In this document: positions 15,539-27,065 of the stretch, one piece after another
How positions within the stretch are numbered: the stretch's first letter is position 1
Layout: each line of letters starts with the position of its first letter
Source of the DNA: Gammaproteobacteria bacterium
GTDB lineage: Bacteria > Pseudomonadota > Gammaproteobacteria > Burkholderiales > Rhodocyclaceae
Direction of reading: 5' to 3'
Length of the DNA: 47,554 nucleotides
Assembly (NCBI GenBank): GCA_029289235.1
Contig: JARFTZ010000058.1
Location: 1 to 47,554, forward strand
Notes under the pieces: model-generated
Databases searched by the model: none
Told to the model about the DNA's origin: nothing
What the model saw: only the letters and a program-made list of their open reading frames with translations
Position numbers and translations under genes: made by a program

Positions 15539-16708
15539 CTATGGGGTCAGGTCGAATTCTTCGGTACGCTTCGGCGAATAGGTTTCCCAGCCGCCGCAGG
15601 CCGGGCAACGCCAGTAGAACTGCCGCGCCTTGAAGCCGCAATTATCGCACCGGTAACGCGCCAGGCGGCGGGTATACCCCTGTACGATCCCCTTCGCCAG
15701 ATCGAGATCGGCACGCGACTCCGGCGGCGAAATCAACGAACGCGCCTCGATCAGCTTGTCGAAGCCGAGCAAGGTGGGGTTGCGGCGCAGCTCGTCGCGC
15801 ACCAGGGCGTATGCAGCCTCCGCCCCCTCGCATTCAAGCACCAGCTGGAAAACCACATCGAGCAGGTCCAGCGACGGATAGCGTTCGAGATAGCCACGCA
15901 ACAGCAACAGACCCTCATCGCGCCGCTCCAGCTTGCGGAACGCTTCGAGCAGGCGCTTTGCCACCAGCGCCAGATAGGTCGGATCCTGCTGCTCGATGCG
16001 TTGCCAGCAGGCAATCGCCTCCGCCACACGCTCCTGCTGGACGGCGATATCCCCCTGCAGCAGACTGGCGCGTACGCACTTGCGGTTGCGCTCGAGTGCG
16101 GACTTCAGGTGTTCGGTCGCGGCATCGGGATGCGAACGGATCATCTCCGCCGCCGCCAGTTCGCAATAGTATTCGGCAACCTCCTTCTGCGAGGCGAAAT
16201 CAGGCAACTCGGCGGCGATGGCGATCGCCTTTTCCCAGTCCTTTTCGAGCTGGTAGATTTCCAGCAGGTTGCGCTTGGCATCTTCCGCGCGGGGTGATTC
16301 CCGCAATCTGTCGAAGATTTCCTCCGCCCGGTCGAGCAACCCGGCCTTCAGATAATCCTGCCCCAGTTCCGATAGCGCCTGCAGCTTCAGATCCTGCGGC
16401 AGTTCGTCGCGGTCGATCAGGCTCTGGTGCATGCGAATCGCCCGCTCGGTCTCGCCGCGGCGCCGGAACAGGCTGCCCAGCGCGAAATGCAGTTCCACCG
16501 TCTCGGGATCGACGCGGACCGCTTCCACAAACGATTCGATCGCCCGGTCCGGTTGCTCGTTGAGCAGGAAGTTGAGCCCCCGAAAATAGGAACGCGGCAA
16601 GGCACGCGATTCCTTGACCAGATGGCGGATGTCTATGCGCGCGGCCGCCCAGCCGAGAACGAAAAAGAGTGGAAGGAACAGGAGATGCCAGTATTCGAGT
16701 TCGATCAT
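15539..16708 (-). CDS. lapB: LPS assembly/LpxC-turnover protein LapB (YciM)
   Basis: This 389-residue inner-membrane-anchored TPR protein works with FtsH to control LpxC degradation and so lipid A supply. A single N-terminal hydrophobic helix (YWHLLFLPLFFVLGWAAA) is followed by TPR-like helical repeats over about residues 40-340. It ends in a rubredoxin-like metal-binding module with two Cys pairs (CDNCGFK...CPACGGW). These parts correspond to the known LapB architecture. It is 16 bases after lapA and 11 before rfaE1, which links regulation of lipid A synthesis to heptose supply in one operon. Confidence 0.93.
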   Translation of the reverse strand: MIELEYWHLLFLPLFFVLGWAAARIDIRHLVKESRALPRSYFRGLNFLLNEQPDRAIESFVEAVRVDPETVELHFALGSLFRRRGETERAIRMHQSLIDRDELPQDLKLQALSELGQDYLKAGLLDRAEEIFDRLRESPRAEDAKRNLLEIYQLEKDWEKAIAIAAELPDFASQKEVAEYYCELAAAEMIRSHPDAATEHLKSALERNRKCVRASLLQGDIAVQQERVAEAIACWQRIEQQDPTYLALVAKRLLEAFRKLERRDEGLLLLRGYLERYPSLDLLDVVFQLVLECEGAEAAYALVRDELRRNPTLLGFDKLIEARSLISPPESRADLDLAKGIVQGYTRRLARYRCDNCGFKARQFYWRCPACGGWETYSPKRTEEFDLTP

Positions 16709-16724
16709 GTTTTCTTGACTTCCG

Positions 16725-17015
16725 TCAAAGGAACGGCGGCGTCACGGGAAGCGACGCATCGTCCGCGCTCTCCGATACGGTGGAAATACGCTTCAGTCGG
16801 GCAATTTCTCGCCGCAGCGAGAAGACCTTCCCCAGCAGGGCCAGCACGCCCAGCGCCATGCCTGCGGCGAAAAAGGCCAGTACCACGATGATCAACGGAG
16901 CCTGCCACGAGGTCTCAAAGAAAAAGCTGACGCTGACCGGGGCCGTGTTTTTCAGCGCAAAAGCCAACAGGAACAGAAAGATGAAAATCCGACAACACCA
17001 CAACACGACACGCAT
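16725..17015 (-). CDS. lapA: Small membrane protein LapA (DUF1049)
   Basis: This 96-residue protein has two hydrophobic helices (about residues 4-21 and 39-62) separated by a short periplasmic loop with the DUF1049 stretch NTAPVSVSFFF. They are followed by a basic, coiled-coil-prone segment (LRREIARLKR) and a short acidic tail. This is the layout of LapA, partner of LapB in LPS biogenesis control. It lies between ihfB and lapB, the arrangement common in beta- and gammaproteobacteria. A terminator precedes it, so part of its transcription may come from read-through or a local promoter. Confidence 0.88.
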   Translation of the reverse strand: MRVVLWCCRIFIFLFLLAFALKNTAPVSVSFFFETSWQAPLIIVVLAFFAAGMALGVLALLGKVFSLRREIARLKRISTVSESADDASLPVTPPFL

Positions 17016-17028
17016 CGCACGGCCTCCC

Positions 17029-17061
17029 GCAAAGAAAAGGGCGGCAACGCCGTTGCCGCCC
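17029..17061 (-). terminator. Rho-independent terminator after ihfB
   Basis: On the leftward strand GGGCGGCAA (17053-17061) pairs with TTGCCGCCC (17039-17047) around a 5-base loop, and CTTTTCTTT follows. It is about 28 bases beyond the ihfB stop codon and just before lapA. Confidence 0.75.
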
Positions 17062-17088
17062 CTGCTGTCTACTTAAGCATGATTTTCG

Positions 17089-17385
17089 TCATTCAGACCG
17101 AATTTCCGCCTTGTCGACGCGCTCCCGCAACTCCTTGCCTGCCTTGAAGTGCGGAACCCATTTCTCGGGAACACTGACCTTGTCGCCCGATTTCGGGTTG
17201 CGTCCGACGCGGGGCGGCCGGTAATTCAGCGAAAAACTGCCGAATCCCCGGATCTCGATGCGATCGCCCTTGACCAAGGCCTCGGACAACGCATCGAGAA
17301 TCATCTTGACCGCAAAGTCGGCGTCCTTCGCAACCAGCTGCGGGAAACGCTCGGCCAGCCGTGCGATCAGATCTGACTTGGTCAT
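17089..17385 (-). CDS. ihfB: Integration host factor subunit beta
   Basis: This 98-residue HU/IHF-family protein forms the DNA-bending IHF heterodimer with IhfA. The start [15 protein letters not shown] is canonical for IhfB. The beta-arm sequence [20 protein letters not shown] contains the intercalating proline region, and the [10 protein letters not shown] strand is conserved. It follows rpsA by nine bases, with its AAGGG ribosome-binding site overlapping the rpsA stop, matching the conserved rpsA-ihfB pair. A putative IHF site lies in the ric-norR region of this same window. Confidence 0.95.
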   Translation of the reverse strand: MTKSDLIARLAERFPQLVAKDADFAVKMILDALSEALVKGDRIEIRGFGSFSLNYRPPRVGRNPKSGDKVSVPEKWVPHFKAGKELRERVDKAEIRSE

Positions 17386-17394
17386 GCGCTACCC

Positions 17395-19092
17395 TTACTG
17401 CTGGCTGTTCAGCTTGGCCTTCAGCAGGGCGCCAAGGTTCGTCGTACCCGAGCTGGCATTGCTTTCCGCGGCGAACTTCTGCATCGCCTCGTGCTGCTCG
17501 GCCTGGTCCTTGGCTTTGATCGACAGGTTGATCGAACGCGTCTTGCGGTCGATGTTGATGATCATCGCCTCGACTTCGTCACCTTCCTTGTACACCTTGG
17601 TCAGATCGTCGATCCGATCGCGGGACGCTTCCGATGCACGCAGGTAGCCATCCATGTCGCCTTCGAGCGTAATCACAGCGCCACGGGCGTCCACCGACTT
17701 GACGGTGCCCTTGACGATCGCGTTCTTCTCATGCGTGGCGATGAAGCTGGTGTAGGGGTCGCCGTCGAGCTGCTTGATACCCAGCGAGATGCGTTCCTTC
17801 TCGGTATCGATGGCCAGCACGACCGCCTCAACCTCGTCGCCCTTCTTGAAGTTGCGGATGGCTTCTTCACCCGGGGTCGACCACGACAGGTCGGACAGAT
17901 GCACGAGTCCGTCGATGCCACCCGGCAGGCCGATGAACACGCCGAAGTCGGTGATCGACTTGATGGCGCCCTTCACCTTGTCGCCCTTCTTGTGGTTCAT
18001 CGCGAAGTCATCCCACGGATTGGCCACGCACTGCTTCATGCCCAGCGAGATGCGACGACGCTCTTCGTCGATTTCGAGGATCATGACTTCGACTTCGTCG
18101 CCGAGCTGGACGACCTTCGACGGATGGACGTTCTTGTTGGTCCAGTCCATTTCCGAGACGTGCACCAGACCTTCGATGCCCTGCTCGATTTCCACGAATG
18201 CGCCGTAGTCGGTCAGGTTGGTGACCTTGCCGAACAGGCGGGTGCCTTGCGGGTAGCGGCGGGCGATGCCGACCCACGGGTCTTCGCCGAGCTGCTTGAG
18301 GCCGAGCGAGACGCGGTTCTTGTCCTGGTCGAACTTGAGGATCTTGGCCTGCACTTCATCGCCGACCGCCAGCACTTCCGACGGGTGACGGACACGGCGC
18401 CAGGCCAGGTCGGTGATGTGCAGCAGGCCGTCGATGCCACCGAGGTCGACGAAGGCGCCGTAGTCGGTGATGTTCTTGACGATGCCCTTGACGATGCTGC
18501 CTTCCTTGAGGTTGGCGAGCAGTGCTTCGCGCTCTTCACCGGCCGTGGCTTCGAGCACGGCACGACGCGAGACGACGACGTTGTTGCGCTTGCGGTCGAG
18601 CTTGATGACCTTGAACTCGTAGGTCTTGCCTTCGTACGGGGTGGTGTCCTTGACCGGACGCATGTCAACCAGGGAACCGGGCAGGAAGGCGCGGACGCTG
18701 TTGGTCATGACGGTGAGACCGCCCTTGACCTTGCCGGTGATCGTGCCGGTGACCAGCGAACCGTCGTTCAGCGCCATTTCGAGCGCGTTCCAGGCGGCGA
18801 CGCGCTTGGCACGCTCGCGGGAGAGGCGGGTTTCGCCGAAACCGTTCTCCAGCTGTTCGATGGCGACCTGAACGAAGTCGCCGACATTGACTTCGATTTC
18901 ACCGGCGTCGCTGAGGAATTCGCTGCGGTCGATATAGCTCTCGGACTTCAGTCCGGCATTGACGACGACGAAATTCTGATCGATACGCACGACCGACGCG
19001 GTGATGACCTCGCCTTGACGCATTTCCTGGCGGTTGAGGCTGGCCTCGAAGAGATCGGCAAAACTTTCCTGCATGGTGGGATTGGCTGACAT
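17395..19092 (-). CDS. rpsA: 30S ribosomal protein S1
   Basis: This 565-residue protein has the expected six S1 RNA-binding repeats. Repeats 3-6 are recognisable by repeated [23 protein letters not shown] segments and by the DLSW/DMDW motifs that end their central strands. It binds mRNA leaders and delivers them to the ribosome. I see no purine-rich Shine-Dalgarno sequence before the ATG at 19092. The preceding bases are CCCCCAATTTCTTT, which fits the known autogenous control of S1 on its own leader in enterobacteria. It lies between the aroA-cmk fusion and ihfB, the usual cmk-rpsA-ihfB order. Confidence 0.96.
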   Translation of the reverse strand: MSANPTMQESFADLFEASLNRQEMRQGEVITASVVRIDQNFVVVNAGLKSESYIDRSEFLSDAGEIEVNVGDFVQVAIEQLENGFGETRLSRERAKRVAAWNALEMALNDGSLVTGTITGKVKGGLTVMTNSVRAFLPGSLVDMRPVKDTTPYEGKTYEFKVIKLDRKRNNVVVSRRAVLEATAGEEREALLANLKEGSIVKGIVKNITDYGAFVDLGGIDGLLHITDLAWRRVRHPSEVLAVGDEVQAKILKFDQDKNRVSLGLKQLGEDPWVGIARRYPQGTRLFGKVTNLTDYGAFVEIEQGIEGLVHVSEMDWTNKNVHPSKVVQLGDEVEVMILEIDEERRRISLGMKQCVANPWDDFAMNHKKGDKVKGAIKSITDFGVFIGLPGGIDGLVHLSDLSWSTPGEEAIRNFKKGDEVEAVVLAIDTEKERISLGIKQLDGDPYTSFIATHEKNAIVKGTVKSVDARGAVITLEGDMDGYLRASEASRDRIDDLTKVYKEGDEVEAMIINIDRKTRSINLSIKAKDQAEQHEAMQKFAAESNASSGTTNLGALLKAKLNSQQ

Positions 19093-19210
19093 AAAGAAAT
19101 TGGGGGTTACCGCATTTGCGGGTTAGTTGATCAACATCGCTGCAAACCGGGAAACGGCAACAGCGACACCGAAGCGGCCCGGCATGGCTGCCGCACCGCC
19201 TTTGCTGCTA
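19093..19210 (-). promoter_or_regulatory. rpsA leader without a Shine-Dalgarno sequence
   Basis: The 118 bases before rpsA contain a small hairpin (CCGCA-AA-TGCGG), a 10-bp palindrome GTTGATCAAC (19126-19135) and a pyrimidine-rich run immediately before the start, but no ribosome-binding motif. This is a candidate S1 autoregulatory leader by analogy with rpsA in E. coli. A promoter was not identified. Confidence 0.35.
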
Positions 19211-21157
19211 TCAGGCCTGCCGGCTCCATTCGAGAACTTGCGCCACGGTCTGGGCGATGGTCAGTTCCGTCGTGTCGAGCAGGTGGGCTCCTTCACTTTG
19301 CTGCAATGGCGCCACGCTACGTTGGCTGTCGCGCAAGTCGCGTTCACGCAAGTCCAGCAAAAGAGGAGCAATGTTAGCAGCGATTCCTTTGTCGATCAAC
19401 TGCTTATAGCGCCTTTGCGCGCGCACCTCGACGCTTGCGGTGAGGAAGATTTTGGTCTGCGCATCGGGGAAGACCACGGAGGCCATATCCCGCCCGTCGG
19501 CGACCAGCCCGGGCGCGCGGCGGAACAGCCGTTGCCGGAACAACAAGGCCTGACGTACCGATGGCAGCGCGGCGACACGCGAAGCGCCAATGGAAATTTC
19601 CTCAAGACGAATGGCGTCGCCGACTTCCTCACCGGACAGCCGGATCGAGTCCTCGCCGAACTCGACGTCGAGTTCCGCGGCGATTCGCGCGAGCGCCGGC
19701 TCATCGTCCCACGCTACGCCGGCACGCTGCGCGGCCAGCGCGGTCAGGCGGTAGATTGCGCCAGAGTCCAGATAATGCCAGCCGAGTTCGGCCGCCACCC
19801 GCGCGGCGATCGTTCCCTTGCCGGAGGCCGACGGCCCGTCGATGGCGATCACCGGCACCGCGCGCGTCACCTCGGCAAAGCGCGCGAAGTATTCGGGAAA
19901 CGTCTTGGCCACGCATCCCGGATCGTTGATCCGCACCGGCACGCCACAGGCGGCCAGCGAGAAACACATCGCGATGCGATGGTCGTCGTAGGTATCGATA
20001 CCGGCATGCGGCGCAACGAACGACGCCGGCGGCTCGATGCGCAGCAAATCAGCCCCCTCGTCCACCTTCGCGCCGAGATTGCGCAACTCGGTTGCCATCG
20101 CAGCGATCCGGTCGGTTTCCTTGACCCGCCAGCTGGCGATGTTCCTGAGCGTCGTCACTCCGTCGGCGAACAGCGCCGTCGTCGCCAGCGTCATCGCCGC
20201 GTCAGGAATGTGATTACAGTCGAGATCGATGCCGCGCAGCCGGCCATTTACTGGTGCGCCGGCCTCGATCCAGTTCGGCCCCATGGAAATCCGGGCGCCC
20301 ATTTGTGCGAGCGCATCGGCAAAGCGAACGTCACCCTGGACCGATGTCTCGCCGACGCCTTCGACGCGCAGCGGCCCGCCTCCAATCGCTCCAAGCGCCA
20401 GGAAGTACGACGCCGACGACGCGTCACCCTCGACATATATCGTACCGGGTGAGCGATAGACCGAACCAGCCGGCACAATGAAGCGCTGCCAGCCGTCGCG
20501 CCGCACCTGCACGCCGAAGCGAGCCATCATCGCCAGCGTAATCTCGATATAGGGCTTGGAAATCAACTCGCCGACGACTTCGACCGTGGTCTCCACGCCG
20601 GTCAGCGGCAAGGCCATCAACACCCCGGTCAGGAACTGGCTGGACACGTCGCCGCGGACACGGACAACGCCACCGGAACGGATCGTCGCCGGGCGGATGG
20701 TCAGTGGCGGAAAGCCTTCGCTGCCGACATAACCGATGTCGGCGCCCAGTTGCCGCAGCGCGTCGACAAGATCGCCGATCGGCCGTTCGTGCATGCGTGG
20801 AACGCCCGACACGGCGTACGTCCCGCCGCTCAAGGCGAGCACCGCGGTCAGCGAGCGAAACGCCGTGCCGGCGTTGCCGAGAAACAGGTCCGCCTGCTTG
20901 TTCGGAAACGTCCCGCCAACACCCTTGATAAGCCAGGCATTGTTTCCAAGCGAATGCATATCGACACCAAGTGCCGACAGCGCTTCACGCATGCGCTCCG
21001 TATCGTCGGATTCGAGCAGGTCGCGCACCTCGGTATCTCCCGCGGCCAGCGCCGAGAGCAGCAAGACCCGGTTGGAGATGCTCTTTGAACCCGGCAGGCG
21101 GACGCTACCGCCAGCCGACAACACCTCGGGTAGATCGATGAATTCAGGCGTGTTCAT
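19211..21157 (-). CDS. aroA-cmk: Fused EPSP synthase (AroA) and cytidylate kinase (Cmk)
   Basis: This 648-residue fusion has two domains. Residues 1 to about 430 are 3-phosphoshikimate 1-carboxyvinyltransferase (shikimate pathway, makes EPSP), with [10 protein letters not shown] (21-30), [10 protein letters not shown] (91-100), [11 protein letters not shown] and [14 protein letters not shown]. Residues from about 433 are cytidylate kinase (CMP/dCMP to CDP/dCDP), with Walker [10 protein letters not shown] (441-449) and YLDSGAIYR. There is no stop or restart at the junction. The residue equivalent to E. coli AroA Pro101 is Ser102 (TCG codon at 20852-20854), within GTAFRSL. The start overlaps the tyrA stop by four bases. 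Separate aroA and cmk genes in this order are common, and fused forms are known in some proteobacteria. Confidence 0.93.
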   Translation of the reverse strand: MNTPEFIDLPEVLSAGGSVRLPGSKSISNRVLLLSALAAGDTEVRDLLESDDTERMREALSALGVDMHSLGNNAWLIKGVGGTFPNKQADLFLGNAGTAFRSLTAVLALSGGTYAVSGVPRMHERPIGDLVDALRQLGADIGYVGSEGFPPLTIRPATIRSGGVVRVRGDVSSQFLTGVLMALPLTGVETTVEVVGELISKPYIEITLAMMARFGVQVRRDGWQRFIVPAGSVYRSPGTIYVEGDASSASYFLALGAIGGGPLRVEGVGETSVQGDVRFADALAQMGARISMGPNWIEAGAPVNGRLRGIDLDCNHIPDAAMTLATTALFADGVTTLRNIASWRVKETDRIAAMATELRNLGAKVDEGADLLRIEPPASFVAPHAGIDTYDDHRIAMCFSLAACGVPVRINDPGCVAKTFPEYFARFAEVTRAVPVIAIDGPSASGKGTIAARVAAELGWHYLDSGAIYRLTALAAQRAGVAWDDEPALARIAAELDVEFGEDSIRLSGEEVGDAIRLEEISIGASRVAALPSVRQALLFRQRLFRRAPGLVADGRDMASVVFPDAQTKIFLTASVEVRAQRRYKQLIDKGIAANIAPLLLDLRERDLRDSQRSVAPLQQSEGAHLLDTTELTIAQTVAQVLEWSRQA

Positions 21158-22038
21158 TTGCTCTTGCTTCCATCCCAGGCGCGACGCGCCGAGCGCGCCA
21201 CTTCGAAAGTCTTCTCCAGCACGGCACCGTCGCCACCGGCCAGCGCACCGCGCAACTCGTCGAGTTGCGCGCGGTAGCGATCAAGTTCATCGAGCAGCGC
21301 GACGCGATTGGCCAGACAGATATCCCGCCACATCTCGGGATGACTCGCGGCGATACGGGTGAAATCACGGAAGCCGCTGGCGGCGAAAGTAAAGAACAGG
21401 TCGCTGTTCTCGCGAATGGCCAGGTCATGCACGAGGGCGAATGACAACAGATGCGGGAGGTGGCTGACCGCGGCAAAAACCCGGTCATGCTCTTCCGGTT
21501 TCAGTTCAAAGATCTGCGCGCCACACCATTCCCAGGCCGATCGCACCCGGGCAACGCTGAGGACCGGATTCTCCGGCAGCGGCGTGAGCACTACTTTCTT
21601 ATCGCGGTACAAATCTGCGCGCGCCGCCGCCGCGCCGCTATTCTCGGCACCGGCGATCGGATGCGCCGGAACGAACTGCCCGGCCTTGCCGCCGAAGTGC
21701 TCGCGCACGGCGGAAACCACATCCGCCTTGGTGCTGCCACCGTCGGTCACCACCGTTTCCGGACCGATATAGGGGGCAATCCGCGCCATGATTTCGGGCA
21801 TTTGCCCGACGGGCGAAGCAATCAGCACGAGGTCGGCATCAGCCACCTCCTGCCCCGGATTGGCGCCGACGCGGTCAATGATGCCCAAGTCGAGCGCCTG
21901 AGTCAGGGTCGCAACACTTCGACCGAAACCGACCACCTCGCCCACCTGCTCCGCAGCCTTCAACCCCAGCGCGAACGAGCCGCCAATCAGCCCGACGCCA
22001 AAGACAACAACCTTGCCGAACTCGGGCTCCGCACTCAT
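21154..22038 (-). CDS. tyrA: Prephenate dehydrogenase
   Basis: This 294-residue NAD(P)-dependent enzyme converts prephenate to 4-hydroxyphenylpyruvate in tyrosine synthesis. The Rossmann motif [16 protein letters not shown] is at the N-terminus. The catalytic-domain segments [23 protein letters not shown] and [14 protein letters not shown] are intact. No chorismate-mutase or ACT domain is fused. ATG at 22038 gives the standard N-terminus. An upstream ATG at 22074 would overlap hisC by 26 bases and adds a non-conserved basic extension. It follows hisC by 10 bases and overlaps aroA. Confidence 0.93.
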   Translation of the reverse strand: MSAEPEFGKVVVFGVGLIGGSFALGLKAAEQVGEVVGFGRSVATLTQALDLGIIDRVGANPGQEVADADLVLIASPVGQMPEIMARIAPYIGPETVVTDGGSTKADVVSAVREHFGGKAGQFVPAHPIAGAENSGAAAARADLYRDKKVVLTPLPENPVLSVARVRSAWEWCGAQIFELKPEEHDRVFAAVSHLPHLLSFALVHDLAIRENSDLFFTFAASGFRDFTRIAASHPEMWRDICLANRVALLDELDRYRAQLDELRGALAGGDGAVLEKTFEVARSARRAWDGSKSK

Positions 22039-22048
22039 TCGTTCGCTC

Positions 22049-23140
22049 TCATCCGCGCGCCTTTTCGAGGGCATCTAGGAACTGGCGGTTCTCCGCCTCG
22101 GTGCCGATGGTCACCCGCAGCCATTCGGGCATCCCGTAACCAGCCACCGGACGAACAATCACGCCCTGCTTGAGCAGCTTCTGGTTAACCGTGGCGGCGT
22201 CCCCCGCCCGAAACGCGACGAAATTCCCGCAGGAAGGAATGTATTCGTAACCGAGCCTTGAAAAACCCTCGGTCAATTGCGTCATCCCCGCGCGATTGAG
22301 TTCCTGGCTGCGCGCCACGAATTCATGGTCACCCAACGCGGCCCTCGCAGCAGCCAGCGCCAGATTGTTGCAGTTGAACGGCTGCCGGACGCGATTCATC
22401 AGGTCGGCGATCTCGGGTGAGGCCAGCCCATAGCCAATACGCAAACCAGCCAGCCCGTAGATCTTGGAGAAGGTCCGCGTAATCAGCAGGTTGGGAAATT
22501 CGGCCAGCCATTCTTTCGAATCTTCACGAACGTCAGGCGGCAGATACTCGTTGTACGCCTCGTCCAGCACCACCACGACGTCGGCGGGGATCGACTGCAT
22601 GAAGGCCTTCAACTGCGGATACGGCACGAAGGTTCCGGTCGGGTTGTTCGGGTTGGCGATCCAGATCAGACGCGTATCGGGCCGGATCGCAGCGCGCATC
22701 GCGTCGAGATCGTGGCCGAAATCCTTGGCAGGAACGGCGATCAGTTCGGCACCCACTGACAACGAGGCCAGCGGATAGACGGCGAAGGCGTGCTGCGAGA
22801 ATACGGTGGACCGCCCCGGCGCAAGAAAAACCCGCGCCGCCATGTCGAGCAGATCGTTGGAGCCGTTGCCAAGGACGATGCGCTCCATGCCGAACCCGGT
22901 GTGCCCGGCAACCGCCGCCTTGAGTTCGAAATCGTCCGGATAGCGCTCCAGCGTGGCCGCCGCCCTTTCCATCGCCGCCCGCGCCTTCGGGCTCATCCCG
23001 AGCGGGTTCTCGTTGGACGCCAGCTTGATGATCCGCTCGACGGGGATACCCATCTCCCGAGCCAGCTGGGTAATCGGTTTGCCGGGCTGATAGGGCGAAA
23101 TGGCGCGGACATACGGTAACGACTGATCGCAGATGGACAT
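22049..23140 (-). CDS. hisC: Histidinol-phosphate aminotransferase
   Basis: This 363-residue fold-type I PLP aminotransferase acts on histidinol phosphate. Its position among pheA, tyrA and aroA suggests it may also serve as an aromatic aminotransferase, as HisC2 paralogues do. Motifs are LASNENPLG near residue 40, the PNNPTGT segment, DEAYNEY (Asp contacting the pyridine ring) and the PLP lysine in TRTFSKIYGLAGLRIGY. ATG at 23140 is preferred to a GTG four codons upstream, because GTGAGG lies 6 bases before it. Confidence 0.92.
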   Translation of the reverse strand: MSICDQSLPYVRAISPYQPGKPITQLAREMGIPVERIIKLASNENPLGMSPKARAAMERAAATLERYPDDFELKAAVAGHTGFGMERIVLGNGSNDLLDMAARVFLAPGRSTVFSQHAFAVYPLASLSVGAELIAVPAKDFGHDLDAMRAAIRPDTRLIWIANPNNPTGTFVPYPQLKAFMQSIPADVVVVLDEAYNEYLPPDVREDSKEWLAEFPNLLITRTFSKIYGLAGLRIGYGLASPEIADLMNRVRQPFNCNNLALAAARAALGDHEFVARSQELNRAGMTQLTEGFSRLGYEYIPSCGNFVAFRAGDAATVNQKLLKQGVIVRPVAGYGMPEWLRVTIGTEAENRQFLDALEKARG

Positions 23141-23164
23141 GCGGAACCTCACATAACAGGTTGA

Positions 23165-24256
23165 TCAATAGACGGCGACAGGGTACGAACCAAGCACCTT
23201 CAGATAGGCCGCCCGGCCGGCCAGCTCGGCGAGCGCCTTCGCCACCACCGGCTCATCCTTGTGCCCTTCGATATCGACGTAGAAGACGTATTCCCACAGG
23301 GTGTGGCGGGCCGGTCGCGACTCCAGGCGGGTCATCGATACGCCCGCCTCGGACAACGGCACGAGGAGCTCACAAAGCGAACCGGTGCGATTGGGCGCCG
23401 ACATGATCAATGACGTCTTGTCGCGCCCCGACGCCCCGCTCTCCTGCCGCCCGAGAACGATGAAGCGTGTCGTGTTGTTCGGCTCGTCCTCGACGTTGCT
23501 GACCAGCATCGGCAAGTCGTAGCGCTGCGACGCCGCCTCGCCGGCCAGCGCCGCGGCGCCGGGTTCCGCAGCCGCCAGTTGCGCGGCCTGCGCGTTACTG
23601 CCGACCGGAATGCGTTGCGCGTTCGGCAAGGAGCGGTTGAGCCACTCGTGGCATTGCGCCAGCGACTGGGCGTGCGAATAGACCTTGCCGATCGCGTCGA
23701 GCGACGGCTCCTTCGACAGCAGATGCTGATGAATGCGCAGGACGACCTCGCCGCACACTTTCAGCGGCGAGGACATCAGCAGGTCCAGAGTCCGCCCGAT
23801 CGCCCCCTCGGTCGAATTTTCCACCGGCACGACGGCAAAATCGGCATGACCGGCCTCGACCTCGCGGAACACGTCGTCGATAGATCCTTGTGGCGACAAT
23901 CGCGCCGCGTGACCGAAATGCTTGGTCGCCGCGCTCTCCGAGAACGTACCCAGCGGCCCGAGAAATGCCACGCCCAGCGGCTTCTCCAGCGAGAGGCAGG
24001 CCGACATGACCTCGCGGAAGAACCAGGTAACGCTTTCGCTGGGCAACGGCCCCTGATTCATCTCCTGGACGCGCCGCAATACCTGCGCCTCGCGTTCCGG
24101 CCGGTAAATGAAACCGGCGTCGCCGTGCGCCGCCTTGATCTCGCCGACCTTTTGCGCACAACGCGCACGACGGTTGAGCAGATCGAGCAGTTGTGCGTCG
24201 ATGGCGTCGATTTCGCCGCGCACGACGGCAAGTTCGGTCTTGAGGTCGTCGCTCAT
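23165..24256 (-). CDS. pheA: Bifunctional chorismate mutase/prephenate dehydratase
   Basis: This 363-residue P-protein carries out two steps toward phenylalanine. The N-terminal AroQ-type chorismate mutase (about residues 5-90) has the conserved EIDAIDAQLLDLLNRRA and FREVMSACLSLE helices. The prephenate dehydratase domain begins at AFLGPLGTFSESAA and contains the catalytic Thr-Arg-Phe motif in NTTRFIVLG. A C-terminal ACT regulatory domain with ESRPARHTLWEYVFYVD predicts phenylalanine feedback. It is 54 bases downstream of gyrA. The serC gene usual at this place is missing. Confidence 0.95.
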   Translation of the reverse strand: MSDDLKTELAVVRGEIDAIDAQLLDLLNRRARCAQKVGEIKAAHGDAGFIYRPEREAQVLRRVQEMNQGPLPSESVTWFFREVMSACLSLEKPLGVAFLGPLGTFSESAATKHFGHAARLSPQGSIDDVFREVEAGHADFAVVPVENSTEGAIGRTLDLLMSSPLKVCGEVVLRIHQHLLSKEPSLDAIGKVYSHAQSLAQCHEWLNRSLPNAQRIPVGSNAQAAQLAAAEPGAAALAGEAASQRYDLPMLVSNVEDEPNNTTRFIVLGRQESGASGRDKTSLIMSAPNRTGSLCELLVPLSEAGVSMTRLESRPARHTLWEYVFYVDIEGHKDEPVVAKALAELAGRAAYLKVLGSYPVAVY

Positions 24257-24310
24257 TTCAATGCAGGCAATCTCTTGTCAATAAAATCCCGGAAAAACGA
24301 TGCCGCCGAA

Positions 24311-26941
<2,631 letters not shown>

Positions 26942-27001
26942 CGGTGATGCGGCAGCCCCTGACGCTCGGGTCGGTCTTGTTGTCGTTCTGAGAAACAGGT
27001 A

Positions 27002-27010
27002 ATTCTAGCA
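27002..27010 (-). promoter_or_regulatory. Extended -10 promoter for gyrA
   Basis: Read leftward, TGCTAGAAT is an extended -10 element (TGn-TAGAAT) about 60-80 bases upstream of the possible gyrA starts, with no convincing -35 box. It lies in the 124-bp divergent gap shared with mtaD. Confidence 0.4.
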
Positions 27011-27065
27011 CGCGGCCTCTTGAGGCTCCCGACCCGACACATTTGATACCGAAAGGCGTTCTCTC

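Noticed and set aside
17491-19089. 532-codon open frame antisense to rpsA
   Set aside because: It mirrors the S1 repeats of a certain gene and is a by-product of high GC codon use. The same applies to the 618-codon frame at 25091-26947 opposite gyrA and to long frames opposite iatP, iatA, katG and otnK.
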